Positions 33,668 through 44,900 of a DNA stretch of 64,000 nucleotides are shown here, piece after piece. Numbering within the stretch: the stretch's first letter is position 1; each line of letters starts with the position of its first letter. Made by a program: the position numbers and the translations under genes. The DNA lies in contig SVMJ01000001.1 of the NCBI GenBank assembly GCA_015067485.1, forward strand, positions 1 to 64,000, written 5' to 3'. Source of the DNA: Oscillospiraceae bacterium (GTDB taxonomy: Bacteria; Bacillota; Clostridia; Oscillospirales; JAAYXM01). The notes beneath the pieces are model-generated. The model did no database searches. It had not been told where the DNA came from and saw only the letters and a program-made list of their open reading frames with translations.

Positions 33668-34153
33668 TTAAATTTTCATTTTCTTCGGATCAACCGATTT
33701 CCCAAGAAGCTCCAAAAAGATTGCTTCCTGATTTGGTTCAAAGTTTCGTTTTGGGAAATAGAATGCCTGTTTGGGATTCAAAAACACAAAATAGCACTCA
33801 CGGTTCTTGCGAACCGAGAAAACATCTTCCCACAAAAGTTCTGTCTCACCGGAGTTGGATGTTTGAACGATCCCTTTGTCATCCAAAACCAGTTTTAACT
33901 CATCCGAAACATCCGCACGGCGGTAAATCGAAACAGAGCGACGCTGGATATAAATGTATCCAAGTGTTAGCGCAACACCGAACAGAACCACCGCAAGCAG
34001 AATCAACTGCAATAATTTATCCGGCATTTTTGCATACAAAGTCCCGCCGAAGAATAGCCCGAGCATGACCGAAAACAAATAAGTCGACGATTTACTCATG
34101 AGCCAATTCAATCCGATAAAATCACGTTCTGTCAAATCTGTCTTAAAAACCAT
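33668..34153 (-). CDS. YcxB-like family membrane protein
   Basis: 161 residues. Two closely spaced membrane helices (STYLFSVMLGLFFGGTLY and LLQLILLAVVLFGVALTLGYIYI) precede a basic segment (QRRSVSIYRR). A cytoplasmic PH-like YcxB domain follows (LDDKGIVQTSNSGETELLWEDVFSV ... FVFLNPKQAFYFPKR). Function is unknown in the family. The gene follows ligA by 14 nt, so the two are cotranscribed. Confidence 0.8.
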   Translation of the reverse strand: MVFKTDLTERDFIGLNWLMSKSSTYLFSVMLGLFFGGTLYAKMPDKLLQLILLAVVLFGVALTLGYIYIQRRSVSIYRRADVSDELKLVLDDKGIVQTSNSGETELLWEDVFSVRKNRECYFVFLNPKQAFYFPKRNFEPNQEAIFLELLGKSVDPKKMKI

Positions 34154-34167
34154 TTTGATGACTCCTT

Positions 34168-36186
<2,019 letters not shown>

Positions 36187-36198
36187 TCAGATAATGTT

Positions 36199-36227
36199 AT
36201 TATAACAGATTTTTCTCCATCATTCAA
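36199..36227 (-). promoter_or_regulatory. Promoter of ligA
   Basis: Minus strand TTGAAT, 17-nt spacer, TATAAT. The -35 and part of the spacer overlap the 3' end of yunB. Confidence 0.65.
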
Positions 36228-36852
36228 CGGTTGCGAAGAAATCCGGTACATCGCCCACCAAAATCATTTCTGCAAGGCAAACGCTGATAATAAGACTGGT
36301 CTTCTCATGCTCGACAGGGTATAAAATCCCGGTATGTATCGTGATATTCATCATGATTCGATGGTGTGTCTGATTGATTCCGGCAGACGAAAATTCATTT
36401 TCATATTCTGCCTCGATCGATTGCACGGGAAGCACTTTGATCGGCATTTTCGGACCGCGACCCGAGAGAAAAATGTTTTTCGTGAGATTTCCCATCGGGA
36501 TACGGATTAGACTTTCTTCTTTATCTCGAAGTGTGCGGAGCAGCCGCATCAAAAGCTCGGTTTTGATTTGGTTTAATTTCATTGAATTCGTTTGCAAAGA
36601 CGAGATTTTCCCGGTAGAATCCTTTTCCACATCGACCAGATTCTCATACGCAACACCTTCGGTTTTCACAATGTCGCGGATGATCTCATTTGCTCCGAGA
36701 TACGCTTTTTGATAGAGTGCGGCGGATGCATATTCAAGAATCATTGGCTGAACTTTATAAAAAATCAAGTTGATACTTATCACCAGCAGAACTAAAAGAA
36801 ATAAAATAATAAACATATCAAACCGATACTTTTTCCGAAATCGAACTCCCAC
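36220..36852 (-). CDS. yunB: Sporulation protein YunB
   Basis: 210 residues from GTG at 36852; the longer ORF from 37110 would extend through the divergent promoter region into the XerC-like gene. One membrane helix (MFIILFLLVLLVISINLIFY) is followed by the family's conserved order: MILEYASAALYQKAYLGANEII, LQTNSMKLNQIKTEL, RIPMGNLTKNIFLSGRGPKMPIKVLPV and a C-terminal TSLIISVCLAEMILVGDVPDF. YunB is made in the mother cell under sigma-E in Bacillus and contributes to spore formation; the biochemical role is unknown. Confidence 0.9.
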   Translation of the reverse strand: MGVRFRKKYRFDMFIILFLLVLLVISINLIFYKVQPMILEYASAALYQKAYLGANEIIRDIVKTEGVAYENLVDVEKDSTGKISSLQTNSMKLNQIKTELLMRLLRTLRDKEESLIRIPMGNLTKNIFLSGRGPKMPIKVLPVQSIEAEYENEFSSAGINQTHHRIMMNITIHTGILYPVEHEKTSLIISVCLAEMILVGDVPDFFATVE

Positions 36853-36875
36853 TCTTTCCCCGCCCTTCTCGTAAC

Positions 36876-36903
36876 AGTTTATGTAAAAGTGCAAAAAATA
36901 GTG
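36876..36903 (-). promoter_or_regulatory. Possible sigma-E promoter of yunB
   Basis: Minus strand CACTATTT, 12-nt spacer, CATAAACT. The -10 matches CATACAmT at 7 of 8 positions; the -35 is weaker and the spacer slightly short. Confidence 0.35.
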
Positions 36904-36966
36904 CTGAAATTGCATCAATCTCTTTTTTATGCTATAATGTAAAAAAAGAGAAAGGTGGTGGTTTTT

Positions 36967-37992
36967 GTGGCAGTTGATTATCGCAGTGAAATGCCCTCCA
37001 TCCTGCGTGACTTTACAAGTTACCTTGTTACCATCAGCGGCAAATCCCCAAAAACCGCTGACCAATATTATCTTGACTTGCGTCTGTTTTTCCGCTTTAT
37101 GCGTTGTCATTTTGGTGAAGATTACTCACTGGATGAACTCAATGCTATTCCCATCAACGACATTGACTTGGATTTTATCAAAAAAATCAAGTTGACCGAT
37201 ATCTATCAGTTTTTGGATTATCTCAGCCGTGACCGTGAGAAACACAAAAACAGCCCTTCCACCCGTTACGGTTTGGAATCATCTTCCCGCTCCCGCAAAG
37301 TCTCGGCGATTCGTTCTTTTTTCTTTTATTTGGAACGCAAAGCGCAACTCATCGAAAACAATCCCGCAAAGGAATTGGAACTTCCAAAGCAAAAGAAATC
37401 TTTGGTGAAGTATCTGGATCTGGAGTCCAGCAAAGCACTGCTCTCCCACATTTCGGGCAAGAACGAGATTCGCGACTACTGCATCATCATGCTGTTTCTA
37501 AACTGTGGGATGCGTGTTTCCGAATTGGTGGGAATCAATCTGAACGATATTCAGGGTGACCGTTTGCGCGTACTCGGAAAAGGTAACCGTGAACGGATGC
37601 TCTATCTGAATGATGCTTGTTTGGATGCCTTAAATGAATATCTCCCCATCCGCAAAGCAATCAACGGGATTCCTGCCAAGGATGCAAATGCTCTCTTCAT
37701 CAGCCAAAAAAAGAACCGAATCAGCACAGAGACTGTAAAATGGCTGGTCAAAAAATATTGTGCACTTGCAAATTTGGACCCACGGATTTCGGTGCATAAA
37801 CTCCGCCATACATCTGCGACTCTAATGTACCGCAGCGGTGTTGATCTGCGTGTACTGCAAGAAGTTTTGGGGCATAAAAATCTGAATACGACCGAAATAT
37901 ACACGCACGTCGATAGTGATGATATGCGCCTGGCGACTCGCGCAAATCCGCTCTCATCAATGAAACGAGATGATAAAAAAGAGGATGCCTAA
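36967..37992 (+). CDS. XerC-like tyrosine recombinase
   Basis: 341 residues from GTG at 36967, with aaaggtgg 7 nt upstream. The N-terminal SAM-like domain (PSILRDFTSYLVTISGKSPKTADQYY) is ~40 residues longer than typical XerC. The catalytic domain is complete: Arg in CGMRVSELVG, Lys in LGKGNRERM, HKLRHTSATL (His, Arg), LGHKNLNTTEIYTHV (His, Tyr). Together with the XerD-like gene ~0.9 kb away it probably resolves chromosome dimers at dif. It stands opposite yunB, with its end overlapping the convergent YesL-like gene by 4 nt. No phage or att features are near, so an integrase role is less likely. Confidence 0.83.
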   Translation: MAVDYRSEMPSILRDFTSYLVTISGKSPKTADQYYLDLRLFFRFMRCHFGEDYSLDELNAIPINDIDLDFIKKIKLTDIYQFLDYLSRDREKHKNSPSTRYGLESSSRSRKVSAIRSFFFYLERKAQLIENNPAKELELPKQKKSLVKYLDLESSKALLSHISGKNEIRDYCIIMLFLNCGMRVSELVGINLNDIQGDRLRVLGKGNRERMLYLNDACLDALNEYLPIRKAINGIPAKDANALFISQKKNRISTETVKWLVKKYCALANLDPRISVHKLRHTSATLMYRSGVDLRVLQEVLGHKNLNTTEIYTHVDSDDMRLATRANPLSSMKRDDKKEDA

Positions 37993-38003
37993 TTGGCATC
38001 CTC
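37981..38003. terminator. Hairpin at the overlapping ends of xerC-like and YesL-like genes
   Basis: gaggatgcc pairs with ggcatcctc around taatt, which contains both stop codons. A-rich on the left and T-rich on the right, so it may stop both converging transcripts. Confidence 0.65.
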
Positions 38004-38834
38004 TTCTGTTTCTTCTTCAATTACTTCGGATTCTTCCGACGGATACATATATTTTTTCACGACCGGGAATGTGAGATACATCGCGACAAATGCACAGCAC
38101 GAGAACAAGAACGTCGCGAGCAATACAATGTCGATAAACGATGTGGAAAGGAACGAGAACACCGCGATTACGATAATCAGGAGCGCGAGCAAATTACGCC
38201 CTGCGCCCAATACCAAGAACAAGCGTGCGTTGCGAAAAATATCCCTGAGTTTTAGCTCGACCGAAACCGCCATTGTATAAGTGTAAAAGCGCATCATGAA
38301 ATACAGGACCGATGCGAAAATCGCAATGTACTTCATGCATAAAATCATGTAATAATATACGGTTTGCGATGCGATCACGCTGATATCCATTGCGAGATAC
38401 AAAATCAAGCAGACACACAGCATGATGTCAATAAAGCCAAGCAGGATACCCTGTTTCCAGTTTTCCTTTGCACGGCTGAAGAAGTCTGAAAACCAAGCGT
38501 GTTGCTCGGTTGCGTGGTTGCGGATGACATAGGTGAACCCGCAAGTGAGCGGACCGAACGCGACTGCAGAAATAAGCACCAAAGCACCTTTCACAACAGA
38601 CGGAAGCCACGGGATTCCACCGAGTTTCAAAAAGACCTTTGCCGCATATGTATTGTCGATGATTTCAGGAGAAACTTCAAACAAACCGAGCACCAAATAG
38701 AAAGCGGCGCAAATGAGCGGCAAAATGCAGAGAAAGTAAACCAAATTGAGTGCGACTAATTTGGGGAATTTACGATAGAGTAATTCAAAAAACGCAAAAA
38801 ATTTATTTTTACGACGGCGTTCCATATCTTTCAT
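37989..38834 (-). CDS. YesL-like (DUF624) membrane protein
   Basis: 281 residues with about six membrane helices, starting with KLVALNLVYFLCILPLICAAFY. The loop GPLTCGFTYVIRNHATEQHAWFSDFFSRAKENW is the signature of the DUF624/YesL family. A highly acidic C-terminus (SEESEVIEEETEEDAN) follows the last helix. In Bacillus, YesL is encoded with sugar transport genes, but this copy lies beside xerD and spoIIM, so the context does not support a transport role. Function unknown. The gap to xerD is 14 nt. Confidence 0.82.
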   Translation of the reverse strand: MKDMERRRKNKFFAFFELLYRKFPKLVALNLVYFLCILPLICAAFYLVLGLFEVSPEIIDNTYAAKVFLKLGGIPWLPSVVKGALVLISAVAFGPLTCGFTYVIRNHATEQHAWFSDFFSRAKENWKQGILLGFIDIMLCVCLILYLAMDISVIASQTVYYYMILCMKYIAIFASVLYFMMRFYTYTMAVSVELKLRDIFRNARLFLVLGAGRNLLALLIIVIAVFSFLSTSFIDIVLLATFLFSCCAFVAMYLTFPVVKKYMYPSEESEVIEEETEEDAN

Positions 38835-38848
38835 TTGTGTTTCTCCTT

Positions 38849-39730
38849 TTATGCTCTCGGGTGGAACTTCTGATAGGTTTTCTTCATATTTTCCTGGATC
38901 ATCTGCGAATAGATTTGCGTAGAAGAAATGTCTGCATGACCCAACATCTCCTGGATAGAACGGAGATCTGCTCCGTTTTCCAAAAGATGAGCGGCAAACG
39001 AGTGGCGCAGAGTATGCGGCGTGATCTCCTTACGGATATTTGCAGATTCCTGATAATTCTTGATCAGTTTCCAAAAACCCTGACGGGTCATGCGCTCGCC
39101 GTTTAAGTTGACAAACAATGCCTTTTCGCTCTTGGAAGTTACCAGCATCTTGCGAGCCAGGCGGCAATAGTCGGAAACCGCTTTGATCGCCGCAGGATAA
39201 AGAGGGATCATGCGTTCTTTTGTGCCTGTGGTACAACGGATAAAACCGAGATCCAAATTGATGTGATTCAAATTGAGTTGGATCAGTTCACTCACGCGGA
39301 TACCGGTTGCATACAGAAGTTCCAGCATTGCTTTATCACGATATCCTTTGAGTGTACTGCAATCCGGTTGGCTGAGCAAAAGTTCCACTTCGCTACCGGT
39401 TAAAATCTGCGGGAGTTTCTTGACCGCTTTGGTATATTTGATATTCGCGGTCGGATTGGTGCGGACAACACCTTTCAGTGCCAAAAACTGATAGAAACTA
39501 CGCACCGAGGCGATGTTGCGCGTCACGGTGGCTTGGGATTTCCCCATTCCCTGCAGTTCTTTGAGAAAGTTCGATATGTCCTGTGTTTTGACTCGTTCCA
39601 CCGACTTGATGCCGGATGCGGTAAGATACTCTGTGAAATGTCGGATATCACGCAAATATGAACTGATCGTGTTTTCCGATGCGTGTTTTTCGTCGATTAA
39701 ATACTGTTCAAACTGATCAAGGTAACTCAT
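38849..39730 (-). CDS. xerD: Tyrosine recombinase XerD
   Basis: 293 residues, the normal size for XerD. The N-terminal domain (LDQFEQYLIDEKHASENTISSYLRDI) is followed by the catalytic domain with TGIRVSELIQL (Arg), TGTKERM (Lys), HTLRHSFAAHLLENG (His, Arg) and LGHADISSTQIYSQ (His, Tyr). The neighbourhood with spoIIM is the same as for Bacillus ripX/xerD. It works with XerC at dif to resolve chromosome dimers at the septum. Confidence 0.92.
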   Translation of the reverse strand: MSYLDQFEQYLIDEKHASENTISSYLRDIRHFTEYLTASGIKSVERVKTQDISNFLKELQGMGKSQATVTRNIASVRSFYQFLALKGVVRTNPTANIKYTKAVKKLPQILTGSEVELLLSQPDCSTLKGYRDKAMLELLYATGIRVSELIQLNLNHINLDLGFIRCTTGTKERMIPLYPAAIKAVSDYCRLARKMLVTSKSEKALFVNLNGERMTRQGFWKLIKNYQESANIRKEITPHTLRHSFAAHLLENGADLRSIQEMLGHADISSTQIYSQMIQENMKKTYQKFHPRA

Positions 39731-39749
39731 ATCTGCCGATACCCTCCTT

Positions 39750-40382
39750 TCAATGTAGAATAAATGTATTGGAAACGAATGAAATCAATTGTCTTGCAAA
39801 AAAATAATCAAGTATTGCACCAAAAATCAACATGACTACGCCCAAAAACAGAGCAAAAAAGAACCCGCGCGGAAAAACGATCATCCCCTGCGGTTCAGCA
39901 TGTTTCGTTGGGATCAGCATTTTCAAAAACTGTTTCGAAACCGAAAACGATTGTGTGGACCACAACAGAATGCACGGTATCAAAAACAACGCTTGAATGC
40001 CGAATCCGGCGATACCAAGGAGCAGTCCCTTGAACCCAAGAAGACGTACCATGACTGCAGTTGTAAAAGAAAGCAAATACCCTTGCATCCCGACCGAAAC
40101 CGGGACTCCGATCACACCGAAGCAGGTGAAAGCTAAAAGTACAATCATCAACGGGATGCGACCGATGCTCCAAAGCGACTGCCAAATCGAGACGGTGTCG
40201 GAACGCGGATCGGATAAGAACCCTGTTACATCGGAATACAATGCCTGTTGCGCGTTAAAATCCAAAAAATATGCGGTGATCACGCCGCACACTACCCCGA
40301 ACAGCAGTGCTGCAGAAAACAAAAAAAACAAGCGATTTGGCGACTGCACTTGGTCGACAGAATCAGAAAAATGATGTTTCAC
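39750..40382 (-). CDS. spoIIM: Stage II sporulation protein M
   Basis: 210 residues with about five membrane helices, including FFLFSAALLFGVVCGVITAYF and LLGIAGFGIQALFLIPCIL, matching SpoIIM. In Bacillus it anchors SpoIID and SpoIIP in the engulfment machine (DMP complex), which digests septal peptidoglycan and moves the mother-cell membrane around the forespore. spoIID and spoIIP are not in the window. A sigma-E-like promoter precedes it. xerD follows after 19 nt and may be cotranscribed. Confidence 0.9.
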   Translation of the reverse strand: MKHHFSDSVDQVQSPNRLFFLFSAALLFGVVCGVITAYFLDFNAQQALYSDVTGFLSDPRSDTVSIWQSLWSIGRIPLMIVLLAFTCFGVIGVPVSVGMQGYLLSFTTAVMVRLLGFKGLLLGIAGFGIQALFLIPCILLWSTQSFSVSKQFLKMLIPTKHAEPQGMIVFPRGFFFALFLGVVMLIFGAILDYFFARQLISFVSNTFILH

Positions 40383-40406
40383 ACAACTCGTCCCCTTTCA
40401 TCTCTA

Positions 40407-40434
40407 TCATTATGAGACGAAAGGAGAAAATATG
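40407..40434 (-). promoter_or_regulatory. Sigma-E-like promoter of spoIIM
   Basis: Minus strand CATATTT, 13-nt spacer, CATAATGA. This agrees with the Bacillus sigma-E pattern (kmATATTT, 13-15 nt, CATACAmT) in the -35 and the first half of the -10. The -35 abuts the proC stop codon. Confidence 0.45.
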
Positions 40435-41244
40435 TTATTGTTTTCCAAGCTCATTTGCGCGGTTGATACAACGCGCAAACGCATCATCCATTAATCCTTC
40501 AAAATCGCGATCATCAAACGCAGAAAGTGCCGCAACCGTTGTGCCACCCTTGGACGAAACCTGTGCAATCAATTCATCAGGTGTTTTTCCGCTTTCACGC
40601 ATCATATGCGCGGCACCGTGCATGGTTTCAATCGCAAGGCGAAGCGCTTCCCCATAGGGAATCCCGTTCTTGGTTGCCGATTCTGCCATCGCCCGTACAA
40701 AACGGAAGAAAAATGCAGGAGAAGAACTGGAGACGGGAATCACCGCATTGATGAGCGATTCGTCCAGAAATTCCACCATGCCAGCAGCATGAAAAATTTG
40801 AACAACCAAATCCAAAAACTCGCTGTTACACTCTTTGGGATTTGCAATAACCGTTGCACCACGCATCACCAACATCGGTGTATTGGGGAGAACGCGGATC
40901 AAATCAGTATTCGGTCCGAGCACCGAACGCAAGGATTCGACAGAAACACCTGCAGCAATTGAGACCAAACACTTCCCGTCGAGTTTCCCGCAAAGTTCAG
41001 GCAAGACAAGAGAAACAATCTGTGGCTTCACCGCCAAAAATACGATATCGCATTCCTGCGCCAGTTGCGAATTGTTTAATGCGATCCGCAGACCCTTAGC
41101 GCGAAGAGAGTCGCAAATATCAGTATTGGGATCAAACACGGACAGCGAATCCGCCGACAACAGCCCGGACTGCAACACAGCATCAATCATTGCGCCCGCC
41201 ATGTTTCCTCCGCCGATAAATCCTACCCGAAGTTCTTTTGCCAC
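40435..41244 (-). CDS. proC: Pyrroline-5-carboxylate reductase
   Basis: 269 residues. The NADPH-binding motif VGFIGGGNMAGAMIDAV is at the N-terminus; VFLAVKPQ and LIRVLPNTPMLVMRGATV follow, and the C-terminal helical domain has the conserved SSSPAFFFRFVRAMAESA and GGTTVAAL. It performs the last step of proline synthesis. The start is GTG at 41244 with aaggag. proA and proB are absent. The upstream region carries a near-consensus promoter with a palindrome over the -35. Confidence 0.94.
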   Translation of the reverse strand: MAKELRVGFIGGGNMAGAMIDAVLQSGLLSADSLSVFDPNTDICDSLRAKGLRIALNNSQLAQECDIVFLAVKPQIVSLVLPELCGKLDGKCLVSIAAGVSVESLRSVLGPNTDLIRVLPNTPMLVMRGATVIANPKECNSEFLDLVVQIFHAAGMVEFLDESLINAVIPVSSSSPAFFFRFVRAMAESATKNGIPYGEALRLAIETMHGAAHMMRESGKTPDELIAQVSSKGGTTVAALSAFDDRDFEGLMDDAFARCINRANELGKQ

Positions 41245-41258
41245 AATCGCATCTCCTT

Positions 41259-41385
41259 AACTTTACATAAAACTTTGGAAATAAATTGTACCGCATTTTG
41301 CTTGAAATTTCAAGTGATTTTCAGTATTTTTTCAAGTTTTCGTCATGCATTTTCAAGTTTTATGTAAACTTTTTTATGTAAACTT
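41259..41385. repeat. Three copies of a 14-bp motif upstream of proC
   Basis: ttttatgtaaactt occurs twice in exact tandem (41358-41371 and 41372-41385). An inverted copy with one mismatch, aactttacataaaa, lies at 41259-41272, between the promoter and start of proC. Such an arrangement suggests a protein-binding region or loop. The rest of the 318-nt gap holds only the proC promoter and one hairpin. Confidence 0.6.
41285..41313 (-). promoter_or_regulatory. Promoter of proC
   Basis: Minus strand TTGAAA, 17-nt spacer, TACAAT. The palindrome cttgaaatttcaag (41301-41314) covers the -35 box, so a repressor could sit there. Confidence 0.7.
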
Positions 41386-41476
41386 CGCAACCACGCATAT
41401 ACGTTGTGTATATCATATTTCATGGACACAAGATTTCGTAGATATCACTCCCCTTCCCTTTTTCTGCAAAAAACGA

Positions 41477-41508
41477 AAAATGCCACACAAATACATGTGT
41501 GGCATTTT
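41477..41508 (+). terminator. Terminator-like hairpin with no gene before it
   Basis: aaaatgccacac pairs with gtgtggcatttt, followed by ctttc. No protein gene ends upstream on either strand, so it may end a small RNA or protect the following gene from read-through. Confidence 0.5.
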
Positions 41509-41562
41509 CTTTCAAGTGTCAGATATCCATCTCTGCGCAAACTATATATGGAGGTGTATTTC

Positions 41563-41898
41563 ATGGAAAGCAAAGTTGTACAGGCAACGTTTGAAAACAT
41601 TGACTTCGCCGAAGATGCGATCCGAAATATCAAACATCAAACAACCTTATCTGATCATAGTATTTCTTTACTCAAACAAAATCATGCACGAAAAACCAAA
41701 ATTATCTTGCCGATTCGCCCCTTATCAAACAGCGACCTTGATGAGCAAATGCACAGTAACCTGCTACCGATTATTGAAGTAGACGGACCAAAAACATCAG
41801 GTGAATGTCAACTAAGACTTAGCCTGCCGGCAAAAGATGCGAAAGCTGTCTCCGGAAGACTTTATAATTTACACGGCTATCATGTCTCGATGTTCTAA
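41563..41898 (+). CDS. Small protein of unknown function, alpha-beta fold
   Basis: 111 residues from ATG at 41563, with gaggtg upstream; the ORF track's earlier start is discarded. No membrane segment or signal is seen. The N-terminal half (QATFENIDFAEDAIRNIK) reads like the first beta-alpha unit of a general stress (YflT/GsiB-like) or ferredoxin-like domain. The C-terminus (GECQLRLSLPAKDAKAVSGRLYNLHGYHVSMF) repeats that strand-helix-strand pattern. I do not recognise the family with confidence. It is a single gene, convergent with rpoC across a terminator. Confidence 0.7.
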   Translation: MESKVVQATFENIDFAEDAIRNIKHQTTLSDHSISLLKQNHARKTKIILPIRPLSNSDLDEQMHSNLLPIIEVDGPKTSGECQLRLSLPAKDAKAVSGRLYNLHGYHVSMF

Positions 41899-41901
41899 AA
41901 C

Positions 41902-41929
41902 AAAAGGACTGACTATTGTCAGTCCTTTT
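41902..41929. terminator. Bidirectional terminator, rpoC / small protein gene
   Basis: aaaaggactgac pairs perfectly with gtcagtcctttt around tatt; it ends the rpoBC transcript. Confidence 0.9.
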
Positions 41930-41935
41930 ATCTGA

Positions 41936-44900
41936 TTATGCATCAATTTCTTCGACGGTTTCAATGGAATCGGATTCCACTTCAACATCAAAGTCGCGAT
42001 AGCGGTCCATACCGGAACCTGCAGGGATGAGTTTACCGATGATAACATTTTCCTTAAGACCAAGCAGCGGATCGATTTTGCCCTTGATTGCAGCTTCAGT
42101 CAAGACACGAGTGGTCTCCTGGAAGGATGCCGCAGACAAGAAGGAATCGGTTGCAAGGGATGCTTTGGTAATACCAAGCAGGACAGGAATGTAAGTTGCT
42201 TCGGTAAGTGCTTCTTCACCTGCTGCAATACGCTGACGCACTTTTTCGTTTGCATCTTCAAACTCAAAGATATCAACCATTGCGCCGGTAAGCAGTTCGG
42301 TGTCACCCGGTTCATCAACACGAACTTTACGCATCATCTGGCGAACGATAACTTCGATATGGCGGTCATTGGTATCAACGCCCTGCTGACGGTAAACGCG
42401 CTGAACTTCACGGATGAGATAGTTCTGAACTGCAGAGACACCCAATACGCGAAGGACGTCATGCGGGTTAAATGCACCTTCGGTCAACGGATCGCCACAT
42501 TCGACGTGCTGACCTTCAGAAACCTTAAGCACAGAACCAAACGGGATCGCATAGGTGTGAACTTCACCGGTCTTTTCATCAGCAACTACGATGCTACGCG
42601 GTGCGTTCTTCTTGATTTCCTCAAACTGAACGATACCTGCGCATTCGGAGATGATTGCCATCTTCTTCGGCTTTCTGCCTTCGAAGAGTTCTTCAACACG
42701 CGGCAGACCCTGGGTAATGTCATCACCCGCGACACCACCGGTATGGAAGGTACGCATGGTAAGCTGAGTACCCGGTTCACCGATGGACTGTGCCGCAATG
42801 ATACCGACGGATTCGCCGATGTTCGCCGCCTCACCGTTTGCAAGGTTTGCACCGTAGCACTTGGAACAAACGCCATGGCGTGCGCGACACTTGAGAACAG
42901 AGCGAATCTTGAGAGAAGTAATGCCCGCTGCAACAATACGGTCAGCATCAGCATCACGAATGATGGTGTTGTTGTCAATGATGAGATTGCCATCATTGTC
43001 GTAGACCGGATCAACCGCATAACGGCCGATCAAACGATCGCGAAGCGGTTCGATGGTCTGGTTGCCGTCTTTAATTTCATAGACTTCGATACCATCGGTT
43101 GCGCCACAGTCGTGCTCGCGGATGATAACATCCTGCGAAACGTCGACCAGACGACGAGTCAGGTAACCGGAGTCCGCGGTACGAAGCGCGGTATCAGCGA
43201 GACCCTTACGCGCACCACGGGAAGAAATGAAGTATTCCAAAACAGACAGACCTTCACGGAAGTTTGCCTTAATCGGAATTTCAATCGCCTTACCTGCGGT
43301 GTTCGCCATCAAACCACGCATACCTGCAAGCTGACGGATCTGATTCATGGAACCACGAGCACCGGAATGAGCCATCATAAAGATCGGGTTGAAGCGATCA
43401 AGTGCTTTTTCCAGCGCGCCTGTAACGTTTTTGGTGGTCTTGGTCCACTCTTCGATAACCAAACGATAACGTTCGTCATCGGTGATAAAGCCCTTCTTGA
43501 ACTGCTTTTCAATATCAGCAACACGCTTTTCGGTTTCAGAAATGTATTCGTACTTTTCCTTCGGGATAACCATGTCGGAAACCGAGATGGTCATTGCACC
43601 GCGAGTAGAATACTTGAATCCGAGATTCTTCAAATTATCAAGCAATTCTGCAGTATCCGCAAAGCCATGCTTGTGGATGGACTTTTCAATGATTTTACCA
43701 AGTTCTTTCTTGGTAACAACGAAGTTGACTTCGAGATCAAGTTCATGTGCCGGGTCAGAACGATCGACAAAACCGAGATCCTGCGGGATCGGTGCGTTGA
43801 AGATCAAGCGACCTGCAGTACAGTCAATGATACCGGTCTTTTCAACACCGTCGATTACGCGAGTGATGCGCATCTTGATCGGAGAATGGAGTCCGATGAT
43901 TTTTTCATCAAGTGCGAGCTGAACTTCGTCCATATCTCGGAAGACCTTACCGGTACCCTGTTCTTCACGTTCAACGGTCAGGTAGTAAGCACCCAAGACC
44001 ATGTCCTGAGACGGAACGGTAACCGGCTTACCATCCTGCGGTTTGAGCAAGTTGTTTGCGGAGAGCATCAAGAAGCGAGCTTCTGCCTGTGCTTCAGCGG
44101 AAAGCGGTACGTGAACTGCCATCTGGTCACCGTCGAAGTCCGCGTTAAATGCGGTACAAACGAGCGGATGCAACTTGAGCGCACGACCTTCAACCAAAAT
44201 CGGCTCAAACGCCTGGATACCCAAGCGGTGCAAGGTAGGTGCACGGTTGAGCAGAACCGGATGTTCTTTGATGATGGTTTCCAAAGCATCCCAAACTTCA
44301 CGCTGCTGACGCTCGACCATCTTCTTTGCACTCTTGATGTTGTTTGCGAAACCGTCTTCCACGAGTTTTTTCATGACAAACGGCTTGAACAATTCGAGTG
44401 CCATTTCTTTTGGCAAACCGCACTGATAGATTTTGAGTTCCGGACCGACAACGATAACCGAACGACCGGAATAGTCAACACGCTTACCGAGCAAGTTCTG
44501 GCGGAAACGCCCCTGCTTACCCTTCAGCATATCGGAAAGAGACTTGAGTGCACGGTTGTTCGGACCGGTAACCGGTCTGCCGCGGCGACCGTTATCGATC
44601 AGCGCGTCAACAGCTTCCTGAAGCATTCTCTTTTCGTTACGGACAATGATATCCGGTGCCTTGAGCATCAAAAGTCTTTTCAGACGGTTGTTACGGTTGA
44701 TAACACGGCGGTAAAGGTCGTTCAGATCGCTGGTCGCGAAACGGCCACCATCGAGCTGAACCATCGGGCGGATTTCCGGCGGAATAACCGGAAGAACAGT
44801 CATGATCATCCATTCCGGACGGTTGTTGGAAGCACGGAATGCTTCTACAACTTCAAGACGCTTAATGATGCGCATCTTCTTCTGACCGCTGGTGGTTCTG

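Noticed and set aside
36853-37110. 86-residue N-terminal extension of YunB
   Set aside because: It would cross the divergent promoter region and the start of the XerC-like gene; YunB begins at the membrane helix.
36967-37992. XerC-like gene as an integrase of a mobile element
   Set aside because: No att repeats, tRNA target, excisionase or phage genes are near, and it sits among core genes next to xerD.
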